In this document: positions 28,001 to 36,249 of the stretch, piece after piece
How the letters are laid out: each line of letters begins with the position of its first letter
Numbering within the stretch: position 1 is the first letter of the stretch
Assembly: GCF_004798865.1 (NCBI RefSeq)
Contig: NW_025335761.1
Coordinates: forward strand, 23,871,687-23,935,686
Source: Varanus komodoensis
Lineage: Eukaryota; Chordata; Lepidosauria; Squamata; Varanidae
Length of the DNA stretch: 64,000 nucleotides
Reading direction: 5' to 3'
The notes under the pieces: generated by a model
Databases searched by the model: none
Told to the model about the DNA's origin: nothing
The model's input: the letters and a program-made list of their open reading frames with translations, nothing else
Made by a program: the position numbers and the translations under genes

Positions 28001-30874
28001 ATTATTATTACATTTCTATGCCGTCCCTTGCCAAAGCCTCGGGGCGGCTTACAACACAATAAAATACATTGAAATACAATAGCACATAGCTATTCATTCT
28101 GTAATAACTTCAAACTGCAAAAGTTTAAATGAAGCTCTAGGGCATGTCTCAGACTAGCTGTGACTGGAATTCCATTCACAGGATGTACCTGTTGTGGAAG
28201 ACAATATTTGCCAATTTGCCCTTTCTCCTGCAGCCCCTTATACCTCTGAATACTTCTCTGTATCTTGGGCCTTTTATGAACAGAAGGAACCCTTCTATTT
28301 GCAGAAGAGCAATACTGAATCCAACTCATTGTTCTATATTCTGTTTTGACTTGTCGGGAAGGCTATTTGCTATATTTATGTAGTGCAGAGAAAATTGATA
28401 CAGAGGAACTTTTTCTCACTTTTTCATAATACAAGAACTGGATGCCACCCAATGAAAGTGTTTCAGTACAAAAGAAAATACTGTTTTTCCACACAACACA
28501 TAATTTTGGCATTCTCTGTCACAACATGGAACTGCAAATAGTTGGTGCGCCATCTGCTCTGAAGAGATGGGAGGGCAGCATGGAGGTCCTCATGGACACT
28601 GTCCCTTAAGGTCCACCTAGCCTTGCCAGATTCAGCTGATTTGTCAGATACAGCCTATCCTATGGATGGGTGGCCTTACTATACTGATCTGTGCTCTCAT
28701 AACCTCCAGGATGGATTTATTCTAACAATTATATATAGGACTACCCTTGAAGCTCATTTGTAAACTTGATTTAGTCAGTATTTAGCTGCTTAAATTTTGA
28801 TTTGTGGAGGTAAAGCCATATTACACTAGTAATACTTGTAATAGTATTACTTGTAAATATTACACTAGTAATATTTGATACAGTGCATCCTACCATATCC
28901 ACCAGCATGTGCATTAAGGCCATTAGAAGACACCATCCTCCACCCACAATGAAAATTTATCAATTACAAAAAACGCATCCTCTGTATTGGTGTCCCAACT
29001 ATAGAATGCCCTCTTGTGGGACGCATGCCTGACACCAATACTGCATTCTTTTTGGTGCCAGGCTGAAACCATTTTATTTGTCCAAACATTAAAAATTAAA
29101 TCAAAACTTATATTTCTTTTAAGCCAGTAAAACTGTTTTTATGCCTCTCCATTTTATTGTATTGAAGTTTGTTCTTATTGTACCAAATGCTTAATCTTTA
29201 TACAGTATATATCACTGTGAAATCCTTAGGATAAAGATGCTGTTCATAATTTTTAAAAATAAAATAAATGATATGTCAGTAAATAAACACAGTTCAGATT
29301 AGATACAAGGATGGGAGGCAAGAACAGCTCTTCAAAATTGATAGAGGGCAGGAGGCATTTATTTATTTGATCTGCACATCACCCAACTGGCAAACAGCAG
29401 CTGACTGTTGAATAGTACTATCCATTTTCTTTCCACAATTTCCACCCACCCACTCAATTTATAACACATTCTCCCCCTGACCTATCATTTCCCTCCCCAT
29501 ATAATTAAAATGATAATCATCTCCCCTGTGTGCACTCCCATTTTAGCCACTACAAAAATTGAGCAGGTCACTATAATGTGGGCAACTATCTCATAAAGTT
29601 GAACATTTTGTTTGTGTATCACCTTCCAGGTAATAGGTCAGATTATGCAATATAGACTAGAAGATAATACTAACTCTCTGCCATGATATAATTGGGGTGG
29701 GGGTGGGGAATGAAATAAAGTTTATGTTAAAGCAATAGATGATGAATGTGGTTGCTGTGATGCAATGAATTATTCTCATATTACATACTAATAAATATCT
29801 CAGTAGAAAGTATTGCACAGTTACAGAAGCCGAGCTTTCTCTGTCTCTGCCAGAAGGGCCACAGATTACTAGCATAACACATGTGTTAGGCAACTTGAGG
29901 CCTTCCAGATGTTTTGGCCTACAGTTCCCACCAGCCCTAACATGGCCAATGGTGAGGGCTGATGGAAGTTGTAGTTCAAAACATCTGGATGCCCCCAAGT
30001 TGCCCACCCGATAAAAGTATGAATGTCATGCTTCCTTCCCAGTATGATACTCTAGAGCAGTGGTCCACAAACTTCTGGGCTGCCTCCCCCTTTTCTCTTG
30101 GGCAACAATCCTAGTGCCCCCATGCCTCTTTCTATTACATGCACTAGGGTTTTCATACCTTGGATATTAATGCAGATAAATGCACCTGCAATGGGATAAG
30201 TGCACCTACAATCACTTGTTTTGTTTTTAATAAACTGCTAGATAACATACTACCAAATAGCCAAGGTTATGCAGTGTCATCTCTATGCATGTTGCATCTC
30301 AGTGCAACTTCTATACAAAAAGAGAACTGCAGCACACTTACCAAGGAACCTGCAGTGCTGTCTTATGTACCTCTACTTAGTATGTAATTCGTTTTGTTTC
30401 CAGGGAAGTGTGCATAGCACTTCTTCCTTACTCTCTAAAAATGTATTTAGAGCTTAGCTTGAACCAGTATTTGCATATCAAAGTACACTAAGTTTATAAG
30501 AAAATCCATCAAATAGATAATTTTATTTTCTGTTACTGGTTTTTCATTTGATTTAAATCCATAGCCAAAGCACAGTGATGCACAAAAACTTGCTGTTTAA
30601 AAATCTTATAATGATAACTCTAATGGTGATAAGAATTCAAAGTGATACATAATTCACCTTCAATGTTCTGTGGGCCTACTAGATTCATTGCTTGGTGTGC
30701 AGGATATTCAACTCTGGGTCTCGCAATGCCAAGTTGCTCCATAACCCCATGTAGAAGTCTCTGGATATCAGCTTCAGAAACTCTGTCTGGGCTCCTGGGA
30801 CTGTGACTGAACGTCAAAGCTAGTCTAAAGGCCAGCAGAAGTAACAAGCTGCTGCAAAGCAAAGTTGAAGTCAT
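9064..30874 (-). CDS. SCG5: SCG5, secretogranin V / neuroendocrine protein 7B2 (whole CDS, 5 coding exons)
   Basis: 7B2 is a secreted neuroendocrine chaperone that binds proPC2 (PCSK2), helps it mature, and inhibits it through a C-terminal peptide until late in the secretory pathway. Spliced coding exons are 30874-30658, 22312-22163, 18117-18005, 11066-11013 and 9168-9064, giving 212 residues, the same length as human 7B2. All internal junctions have AG/GT borders and matching phases (1,1,0,0). Residues 1-23 form a hydrophobic signal peptide; the conserved block from [20 protein letters not shown] follows. The proline-rich PPNPCP is at 113-118, with cysteines at 117 and 127. The furin-type site RKKR is at 175-178, and the CT inhibitory peptide starts at N179 with VVAKK at 192-196. 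No frame damage is seen. The start ATG has a good GCC context. Identity comes from near-continuous agreement with recalled human 7B2, so it is very secure. Confidence 0.97.
9169..11012 (-). other. SCG5: SCG5 intron between furin-site exon and last exon
   Basis: It contains a short TTAGGG-like run at 10180-10198 and no recognisable coding sequence. ORFs near 9653-9985 and 10376-10940 are chance. Confidence 0.6.
11013..11066 (-). CDS. SCG5: SCG5 coding exon 4, 54 nt, furin-site exon (residues 161-178)
   Basis: A short phase 0-0 exon encoding [18 protein letters not shown]. It matches human NKKLLYEKMKGGERRKR and ends exactly on the basic cleavage site. The acceptor has a pyrimidine-rich TCTCCTTTTCAG tract; the donor is CGG|GTAATT. 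Confidence 0.95.
11372..11565 (+). repeat. tRNA-derived SINE, plus orientation
   Basis: It begins with a tRNA-like head (GTGGCAGAGAACACATTTGG, then a degraded B box TCCCTGGTTCAGTC). It continues with the family body CTCTGCCTGAGACCTTGGAG and ends near TACAGGGCAGCC. It lies in the SCG5 intron upstream of the furin-site exon. Same family as 2618-2776. Confidence 0.75.
13490..14690 (+). repeat. CR1 LINE fragment, RT C-terminal half plus 3' UTR
   Basis: Plus-strand reading gives [20 protein letters not shown] (CR1 DIVYLDFQKAFDKVPHERLL), then pieces like KFADDTKLF-derived GGCCAAGTCTGCTAATAATGCC, EFNVSKCKV-like and IQGMEQL-like words, with several stops and shifts. The end TTTCTCATGGGCATCTGG fits sauropsid CR1 3' UTRs. 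It is antisense to SCG5, inside its intron, and an old copy. Confidence 0.85.
15870..16225 (+). repeat. LINE 3' end, L2/CR1-like
   Basis: A short stretch translates as [15 protein letters not shown] and [16 protein letters not shown], resembling the WNALP region at the end of L2/CR1-type ORFs. An AT-rich 3' UTR ending near TAAATAAAAG follows. Family assignment is tentative. Confidence 0.45.
16330..16645 (+). repeat. LINE 3' end, L2-like (tentative)
   Basis: The pattern GTGGCACCC...GTTTTAAGTTTATAAT...TTGTAAACCTCCGAGGG resembles the 3' end of L2-like elements (TGTAAACCGCC). A GCTT-rich run precedes the end. Diverged. Confidence 0.4.
17192..17300 (-). repeat. CR1 LINE 3' end, minus orientation
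   Basis: The plus strand reads AAGAACATAAACACATAAGA, then GCCATGCTGGATCAAAGGTC, the reverse complement of the typical sauropsid CR1 3' end. Confidence 0.75.
17536..17612 (-). repeat. L2-like LINE 3' terminus
   Basis: An ATTTATTTA-type tail followed by CATTTCTATGCTGCCCCC and GCCTCGGGGCGGCTCACAA on the plus strand. The same terminus recurs at 28011-28085, 37069 and 61085. Confidence 0.8.
18005..18117 (-). CDS. SCG5: SCG5 coding exon 3 (residues 123-160)
   Basis: A 113-nt exon encoding [20 protein letters not shown] and on to HDYPSMGKW, almost identical to human 7B2. The acceptor is TTTGCAG. The donor GTGTGT after TGG is less canonical at position +3, but the match to the next exon in phase 0 supports it. 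Confidence 0.96.
18118..22162 (-). other. SCG5: SCG5 intron between coding exons 2 and 3
   Basis: About 4 kb of AT-rich sequence. It contains a LINE 3' end with GCAA tail (18950-19085) and a MITE-like scrap near 20870-20995 (CTTACTTACCTCTGGGTAAA, GTGTGCATAGGATTG). The rest shows nothing I recognise. Confidence 0.6.
18950..19085 (+). repeat. LINE 3' end carrying a (GCAA)n tail
   Basis: TTAAACTGCTCTGGGAGCCC, then CACTATAAATAA and about nine GCAA units. The first part resembles L2/CR1-like 3' ends (AAACTGCTTTGGGAGCC...TATAAATAAAT), so the microsatellite most likely grew from the element's simple-repeat tail. Confidence 0.6.
22163..22312 (-). CDS. SCG5: SCG5 coding exon 2 (residues 73-122)
   Basis: A 150-nt symmetric phase 1-1 exon encoding the conserved block from [12 protein letters not shown] to [10 protein letters not shown], including the proline-rich segment known to matter for proPC2 binding. 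Acceptor CATTAG and donor GTAAGC are clear. Confidence 0.97.
22313..27729 (-). other. SCG5: SCG5 intron between coding exons 1 and 2, left part
   Basis: Mostly AT-rich with no exon-like sequence. A GC-richer patch at about 23340-23640 may be an old repeat. ORFs at 22375-22737 and 24930-25301 show no protein signature. A MITE-like repeat lies at 27120-27245. Confidence 0.5.
27120..27245. repeat. MITE-like short repeat (CATAGGATTG family)
   Basis: CTTGCATAGGATTGAGCTTT, then ACTTACTTGGGAGTAACTCA, and a mirrored GGCTTACTTTGGAGTAGACATG half. The family is common in squamate DNA as I remember it. Further copies are at 49785-49935 and, as scraps, near 20980. Confidence 0.55.
27733..27865 (+). repeat. 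tRNA-derived SINE, degraded
   Basis: AGCCAGTGTAACATACTAAG, then a B-box-like GAGTTCAAGCCCTGATTCC and CACTGGGTGACTG follow the order of the better preserved SINE at 55612-55845. Confidence 0.5.
27961..28085 (-). repeat. L2-like LINE 3' terminus with long TTA-repeat tail
   Basis: A (TTA)n run about 50 nt long sits on the plus strand beside TTTCTATGCCGTCCCTTGCC and GCCTCGGGGCGGCTTACAA. The simple repeat is the element's own tail, expanded. Confidence 0.8.
28970..29280 (+). repeat. LINE 3' end, L2-like (diverged)
   Basis: ACTATAGAATGCCCTCTTGT, then TTTTTGGTGCCAGGCTGAAACC, then TTTTATTTG, corresponds to the WNALP...FQCQVKTF..FL end of the L2-like ORF; an AT-rich 3' UTR follows. Heavily mutated. 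Confidence 0.5.
29880..30003. repeat. Palindromic MITE-like DNA repeat
   Basis: The two halves are imperfect inverted repeats: GGCAACTTGAGGCCTTCCAG...ATGTTTTGGCCTACAGTTCC against GAAGTTGTAGTTCAAAACAT...CCCCCAAGTTGCC. A non-autonomous DNA transposon, probably hAT-related, is the best reading; no coding part. Confidence 0.65.
30057..30130. repeat. hAT-like terminal fragment
   Basis: GAGCAGTGGTCCACAAACTT resembles the CAGTGGTTCTCAAACTT terminus of many vertebrate hAT elements, and CTGGGCTGCCTCCCCC follows. Only one end is seen. Confidence 0.4.
30658..30874 (-). CDS. SCG5: SCG5 coding exon 1 (residues 1-72)
   Basis: It encodes the signal peptide and the N-terminal PC2-chaperone region. The ATG is at 30874-30872. 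The exon itself begins at 30900 after a TTGGCACAG acceptor, leaving a 26-nt 5' UTR stretch, so at least one non-coding exon must lie further upstream. The donor after GAA-G (GTGAAT) leaves phase 1. Confidence 0.96.
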
Positions 30875-30943
30875 GGCGGTGTCAATCGGTATTCTTCAAC
30901 CTGTGCCAAAATAATAATGAAGTAAATTAATAAGGATGCAAAA

Positions 30944-31656
30944 TGTCATATGCTCCTGCACACCCCCCTCAAAGGCAGAGCTGAAACTGTGAGAAAAAAC
31001 ATGTGATTTATGTGTGGCATCTCCTGGGATCTGGACTGCTCTGGTGTCCAGGACCAGGACCAGGACCACCAGCATATTAGCAGGAATGGTCCCAGTCTAC
31101 TGAGGAGTGCCAGATGGAGGTCTTGAGGTGCAGGGGAGAGCTATATAAAAGCAAGCTTTCCCCTCAGTAATGTACACCTTGTCTGATTGGTCCTTCTGAG
31201 TATCCTGCCTTGAGTTGCCTCCACAATGTGGGTTTGTCTGCTAGCTGAGGTTCAGCTCCTGCATCCTGCCTGGTCCTTGCTGCATTTGGTTTGTTGTCTC
31301 CTGTATCTTGCTGTATATCTTGCCTTGCTGTGTGGCTTATCTCAAGTGCCTGCATCAACTGATGCTTGCTGCGTATCCTGCCTTGCTGTGTCACCTGCCC
31401 TGTTATCCTGTTCAAAGTACCTGGACCTCTTTGTGTCCCCCTAGTTATCTCCCCTTGGCTAGTTCCTGACCATGTCCTTATTCTGCCCTGATGCATACTT
31501 CTGCTTCCAGACCCTGGTCTGTACTATGGCTCTGATTTAGACTTGCCATTAAACCTTGCTTTTAGACTCTGTCTTGCCTGAAATTCTGTTTCCTTGGCCC
31601 TGGAGCCTCTGTTGCTCTTGTCCATGGCTGCTCATGTCCTAGCCCTGGACCCTGAC
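30944..31656 (+). mobile_element. Possible solo LTR of an LTR retrotransposon (fossil)
   Basis: A block of about 0.7 kb opens TGTCA and closes TGACA. It has a TATATAAAAG box near 31143 and a CT-rich body full of CTTGCTG words, and it is unlike the surrounding DNA. No matching target duplication or internal gene was seen, so the call is weak. If real it is a single old LTR, antisense to SCG5 and close to its start-codon exon. Its age cannot be judged without other copies. Confidence 0.25.
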
Positions 31657-31899
31657 ATAATCCCAGCTAAGAATGTGCAGAGGTGGGGTACTGTAACTTA
31701 CCTTACAGGGCTATCTAATGATCCCAACTAAATGATCCATGTAATCCCCCCTAAATACTTGAAAGTCAAGTGTTATGTAATTAAATAAATACTTTCCTTT
31801 AGGAGAAATCACGTGGCTGCATATAGATTTTCAAGTGTGACCATTACATCCATCTGTTCCACTGCGTATGTGTACTGAGAAAACTGACCACCACTCATA
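31657..31899. other. SCG5 intron spacer
   Basis: AT-rich sequence with nothing recognised. Confidence 0.4.
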
Positions 31900-33720
31900 T
31901 AAACATATAGGCATATGTGTTTGGACAACACAGCAAGCCATCCCTGGCTTATAGGCCACCACAATTTATCATGTTATATGAACCCATTCACTGGGCAGGC
32001 TTGGATGATACTTTAAGCCCAGGGGACACTGTGGGAGCACGGAGGGGAGCAATTCCACTTCCTTCACATCAGCAGAAGCAAAGGAGCAGGGAAGCTGGGG
32101 TGGGAGGACAGGGGATGACCGGCCAGGCTCCTCCCAGAGAGACCTAGCTGAATGGACTGGCCTCGCCTGCAGCTATTACTCAGCTCCCTTGGCTGTGGAC
32201 AGGGATAAGAAAGGGCATGTTCAGCTGCATCCCCCTGGGAGGAAGCCACGGTAGCCCAACAAGCAGGCCTCTGCCCTCAACTGGTGCAGTGCCTTGTAGG
32301 CCCCACACACACCAGGGGATATGGCGGTGAACTATTGTCTGACATGCACCTTTCCCCAAGTCCTGAGTGGGACTTGAAAAGACAGTGCTGGGCTGGCACC
32401 AATGGCACCACTGCCTGCCCTGCGTAGCTCCTCCTTGGAAGAAGTAGGTGTAAAAGGTGGGCAAGGGGATTAGTGGGCATTGGGCTAGCTGGTGTGGGAG
32501 ATACTTGTGCTCACTGCCCCTAGATGGGGGTGCAAGAGCTGATGACTCTGCCAGGCAATGGGGAAGGGAGGAGATCCCCCCCCCCGGTTCTTTCCTCTCC
32601 ACAGCAGTGGGAAACTGGTCAGGGGTGCTACCCACTCTTAAGGAAGGCAATCAGAGAGGCTCATTTTGTACACTGCCACAGTAGCAGAGGGGATCCGGCT
32701 GACTGGCCCTGCATCTGCTCAAGTGCCTTCTTTCTCTGCCACATGCCACCTCCTTAGGCTCTGACTTGCGAGGAATGATCAAAGATGACCATGCAGTATG
32801 CAGGTTGGGCACTTTATTTTATTTCTATATCACTCAACAGCTAAAGCTCTCTGGGTGGTTTGCAACAAGCTTTATTGGCATCATCAGCTGAAGCCGCTTG
32901 GCCAAGAAGCTCTGCAGTCTTTTAGCTTAACTGTGGCTTAGCATATCATCTGGGTTCAGTGAGCCACTAAGGCATGGTGGGTTTATTAAACCCAAAAACA
33001 ACCCACTCTGCCTTAGCATGTTCCCTGAACCCAGTAAGGCCTTATTTTGCCTTATAACCAACCCTGAGTAGCCGCTACCTTTTCTAGGATTTGTACGTAT
33101 TTTCTGCTTGCCGTATCATCCAAACTCAGAAGATGTAACACACAGTAGGGCAAGCCAAACTGTGACAGAGCTGCTTGGCAGGAATGGCAAAAAGGGGCTG
33201 TTGCTCTGGTCAAGAGGCTTTGGGTGTGCCCCAGTAACAGCATCCATGAAGTGCCCAAGGAACACTTTGGGAGAGCTGTCGGATGCTTCTTGTGCTGCTG
33301 TAAGCACCAGTTGAACGGGTTGGTCTATCCCTGCACCGCTGTGGTCATGTGTTCTGCTCAGCCTACTCTGCAGTAGGCTCAGCCCTGCAACCACTGTGCC
33401 AAGCATGGGGGTGTGCATTCAGCTAGGCCTCTTCTAGAGTAGGTTTAGAGGGCATGGCTCATTCCATCACTGCCCAGTATGCTAGCCGCCTGGCAGCACC
33501 AGGCTGGGCAAGGACTGAGTATGTTCTGCTAGGCCACCCTTACAGCATGGTATGCTGCATGCTGTACCTTGTGGCCAGGCCTTCTGGCTGGGTGTGGTGA
33601 CAGGTAGTCCCACTGTGGAGTGGGATGGCGGGGAAGCATTGTACAATTTATGCCCTTCCTGGAGTAGCTGAAAGGGAGAAGGAGGCACCCTACCTGTAAT
33701 GTGTCTGACTGCTACACTGT
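31900..33720. repeat. GC-richer cluster of unassigned old repeats
   Basis: Repeated words such as GATGATACTTTAAGCCCAGG (near 32006) and its reverse-type CGTATCATCCAAACTCAG (near 33112), with GGTGGGTTTATTAAACCC near 32978, suggest diverged non-autonomous DNA elements. An L2-like terminus lies at about 32808-32880 (TTTATTTCTATATCACTCAA, CTCTCTGGGTGGTTTGCAAC). ORFs here of up to 156 codons are unsupported. Confidence 0.4.
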
Positions 33721-34579
33721 GTAGCTCCTATGCAGCGTGCCTTACTGTGTTGTACAAAACCTCCCATAAACTAAGAAGAACACATAGAAAGCTGGTTTTG
33801 AAGTCCTGCAGATAATCTGGCCTACCAGCTCTAGTAAGCATACCAATGGTGAGGTATGCTGCAAGTGGCAGGCCAAAACATCTGGAGGGGCATAATCAAA
33901 TGTTGCTAACCCTTCCATAGCAGGATCCACTCTGCACTGTGGGATTGCATCATGGTGGAAACATTTATGCAAGCCTCGAAGATTAGATCATGCGACAATT
34001 TGACAAGAACAAGATGAAGTAATACTAGTAGGAATAATTTTATGGAAAAGAAATAGCCAAATCTTAAAAAAAAGACTTAGAAACTGAAACTCAGTAGTCT
34101 AACCATTGCATTGTGCAGGTGTTCTTCCTCTAGCTACCAGGATTTCAAATTGGGTCCCTGTTCTGAGCTTAAAAGCCCCCTTTCAACACTTCAGTTCCTT
34201 TTGACTAATCATGCAATGAAATTCTGCAATGTCATGGCTTTGATTTGGAAAACCCTGAAAAGAAGATTATGTTTATATAATCTTGCATGTATTGTTTATT
34301 TTATTCAGGAGATGGACAATCTGTCAGGTGACTGTACGTCATAAACACCAGACATCTCCCCCACTTTCCACTGGAGCACAAAATCTGTTTGTTCCCATCA
34401 GATAAGTTTTTCCAAATGGCTTTAGAGATTAAGCAAATAGACTCCAACAAATCACCAGTTGCTTTCCTCCTAAGGTTAATAGAATGCTACTTCTGAGTTC
34501 CCTTTTATATATCCCCACCAAATTATATGCACATTTTATTCAGTTCAGTGAGCTTTCTAGCATGTTCCTATAAATTTCT
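33721..34579. other. SCG5 first intron, no gene seen
   Basis: A scrap of palindromic MITE-like sequence lies near 33830-33900 (CAATGGTGAGGTATGCTGCA, GGCCAAAACATCTGG). Otherwise AT-rich with nothing recognised. Confidence 0.4.
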
Positions 34580-34932
34580 TGCTGGAGAAGACTCCTGTGA
34601 GTCCCTTCGACTGCAAGGCGATCAAACCAGTCAGTCCTAGAGGAGATCAACCCTGTCTGCTCTTTAGAAGGCCAGATACTGAAGATGAAACACAAATACT
34701 TTGGCCACCTAATGAGAAGGAAGGACTCCCTGGAGAAGAGCCTAATGCTGGGAACAATAGATGGCAAAAGAAGAAGGGGGCAGCAGAGAATGAGGTGGCT
34801 AGATGGAGTCACTCAAGCAGTTGGTGTGAGCTTAAGTGGACTCCGGGGGATGGTGGAGGACAGGAAGGCCTGGAGGAATGTTGTCCATAGGGTTGCGATG
34901 GGTCGGCCACAACTTCACGACTAACAACAACA
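34580..34932 (+). repeat. BovB (RTE) LINE, 5'-truncated 3' end
   Basis: Plus-strand frames give PVSPRGDQPCLLFRRPDTED and KYFGHLMRRKDSLEKSLMLG, then RRRGQQRMRWLDGVTQAVGV, the end of the BovB ORF2. It ends at the typical CACGACTAACAACAACATAA tail. By eye it is very similar to the end of the large copy at 39900-40248, so fairly young. It lies 0.6 kb beyond the SCG5 CpG island. Confidence 0.93.
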
Positions 34933-35569
34933 TAAATTTCTGCTCAGAAGCCAGAATCACCAAGTTCAATGCACGTAAATGTACCCCAAATCGAAGCAGA
35001 AACCTCATTTTCTCTCAGTGCACTCTGGGAGAACCTGACATACTAGGGACTGCACATGCGGACTGCACATGCGTCTTCATCATCGTCATCGTCATCATAA
35101 AGAAAATTGGAAGAATACATTAACATGAATGGCCAGCTAAGGTGCATGCTTCCAAAAAGGGTTTGCAGGCGTTAACAGCATAAATAATTTTTTACTCCCT
35201 CTTCTTTTTCCATTCCCCCTAAATTGGCAAAAATATATTAACAACAATAACTTCATCAAGAATATGGTAACAGAGAAGCTAAAAAGGCGGTCGTGCTGTG
35301 GAATTGCTTTTGTACCTGGCTCCTCCCTGCGTTAGACATGGGGTCAGAATAGAAAAACCCCACAGATCTCCATGCCAGCAACGTCCCCGTCTTGCTATTA
35401 AAAAAAAGAAACGCGCTCTCAATAATAAAACTGAAAGAGTGCGGGGGATGCGCCGTCTTTATTCTATTAAATTCTTCGGGGGGAGAGAGAAAAGCGAGGG
35501 GGAAAAACCAAGCCGAGGCCTTTGCTTAATATGAATAATGAAAATGATCATTTTTATATGCCTATTTTT
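34933..35569. other. SCG5 first intron next to the CpG island
   Basis: AT-rich with a short (TCATCG)n-like run at 35075-35098. Nothing else recognised. Confidence 0.4.
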
Positions 35570-36110
35570 GCCAGCCATAGCACCCTCCCTCCATCGCCGC
35601 AGCAGCTGCCGTTTCATTCTCGGCCCTCCATTGCGCGCGCCCCGCCTCCATTTTTCCCAATAAAGACCTTTCCCGCGCTCTAGACTACCTCCTCGCTCCT
35701 CTGAGGCTCCTCGCTCTTTTGGCTTTCCCTCCTCGCTCAGCCTCGATGGCGGGTACGCTTGTGCTTCTCCTCCGTGCAGCTCGGGAAGATGAGCGCTGCT
35801 GCCGCTGCTGCCGATGCCGCGCACTCGCCGCTGTGTGGCGCAGGCAGCGCGACGGCCTGGAGCGTCACTTGCTTGCCCGAACGCGGGGCACGCCGTCAGC
35901 GCGATGACGGGGCCTTGCTGCGGGAGCAGCGCCTCGCCCCGCCTTTCTCTTCCCGTGGCAGGTGCGCGAGTGGTTGCCAGGATCCCCGGAGGGAGACGCA
36001 AGCCCCGCCAGATGGGCTTTCCGCTTCCCATTGCGCAGGCTGGGCTAGAGATCTGGAGGCCACGGTCTCCAAGCGGGGAGCGAGCATGAGCTGATCTGCC
36101 TTTAATTCAC
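35570..36110 (-). promoter_or_regulatory. SCG5: CpG island, likely SCG5 promoter and non-coding first exon
   Basis: CG dinucleotides and G+C jump sharply here relative to the AT-rich surroundings. The SCG5 start-codon exon opens with a splice acceptor, so an upstream non-coding exon is required, and this island is the only CpG-rich block upstream of it before the next gene. I could not fix the first-exon donor or a TSS; no convincing TATA box is visible. Long ORFs in the island on both strands are by-products of high G+C. Confidence 0.6.
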
Positions 36111-36249
36111 TCCCGACCTTTTGAATATAGAGAAGTTCAGTCTTAGTAAGCGGCTTTTTCTGGAGGGTCGGGAGAGAAGGGGGAGGATGGAATATTTGCG
36201 ACCCCGACTAAGACCCCCCTCCCGCTGTCCATTTTCTCCCCAGTCATGA

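Noticed and set aside
35459-36031. 190-codon minus-strand ORF over the CpG island
   Set aside because: Open because of high G+C with few stop codons; Arg/Gly/Pro-rich with no domain, and rival ORFs exist on the other strand.
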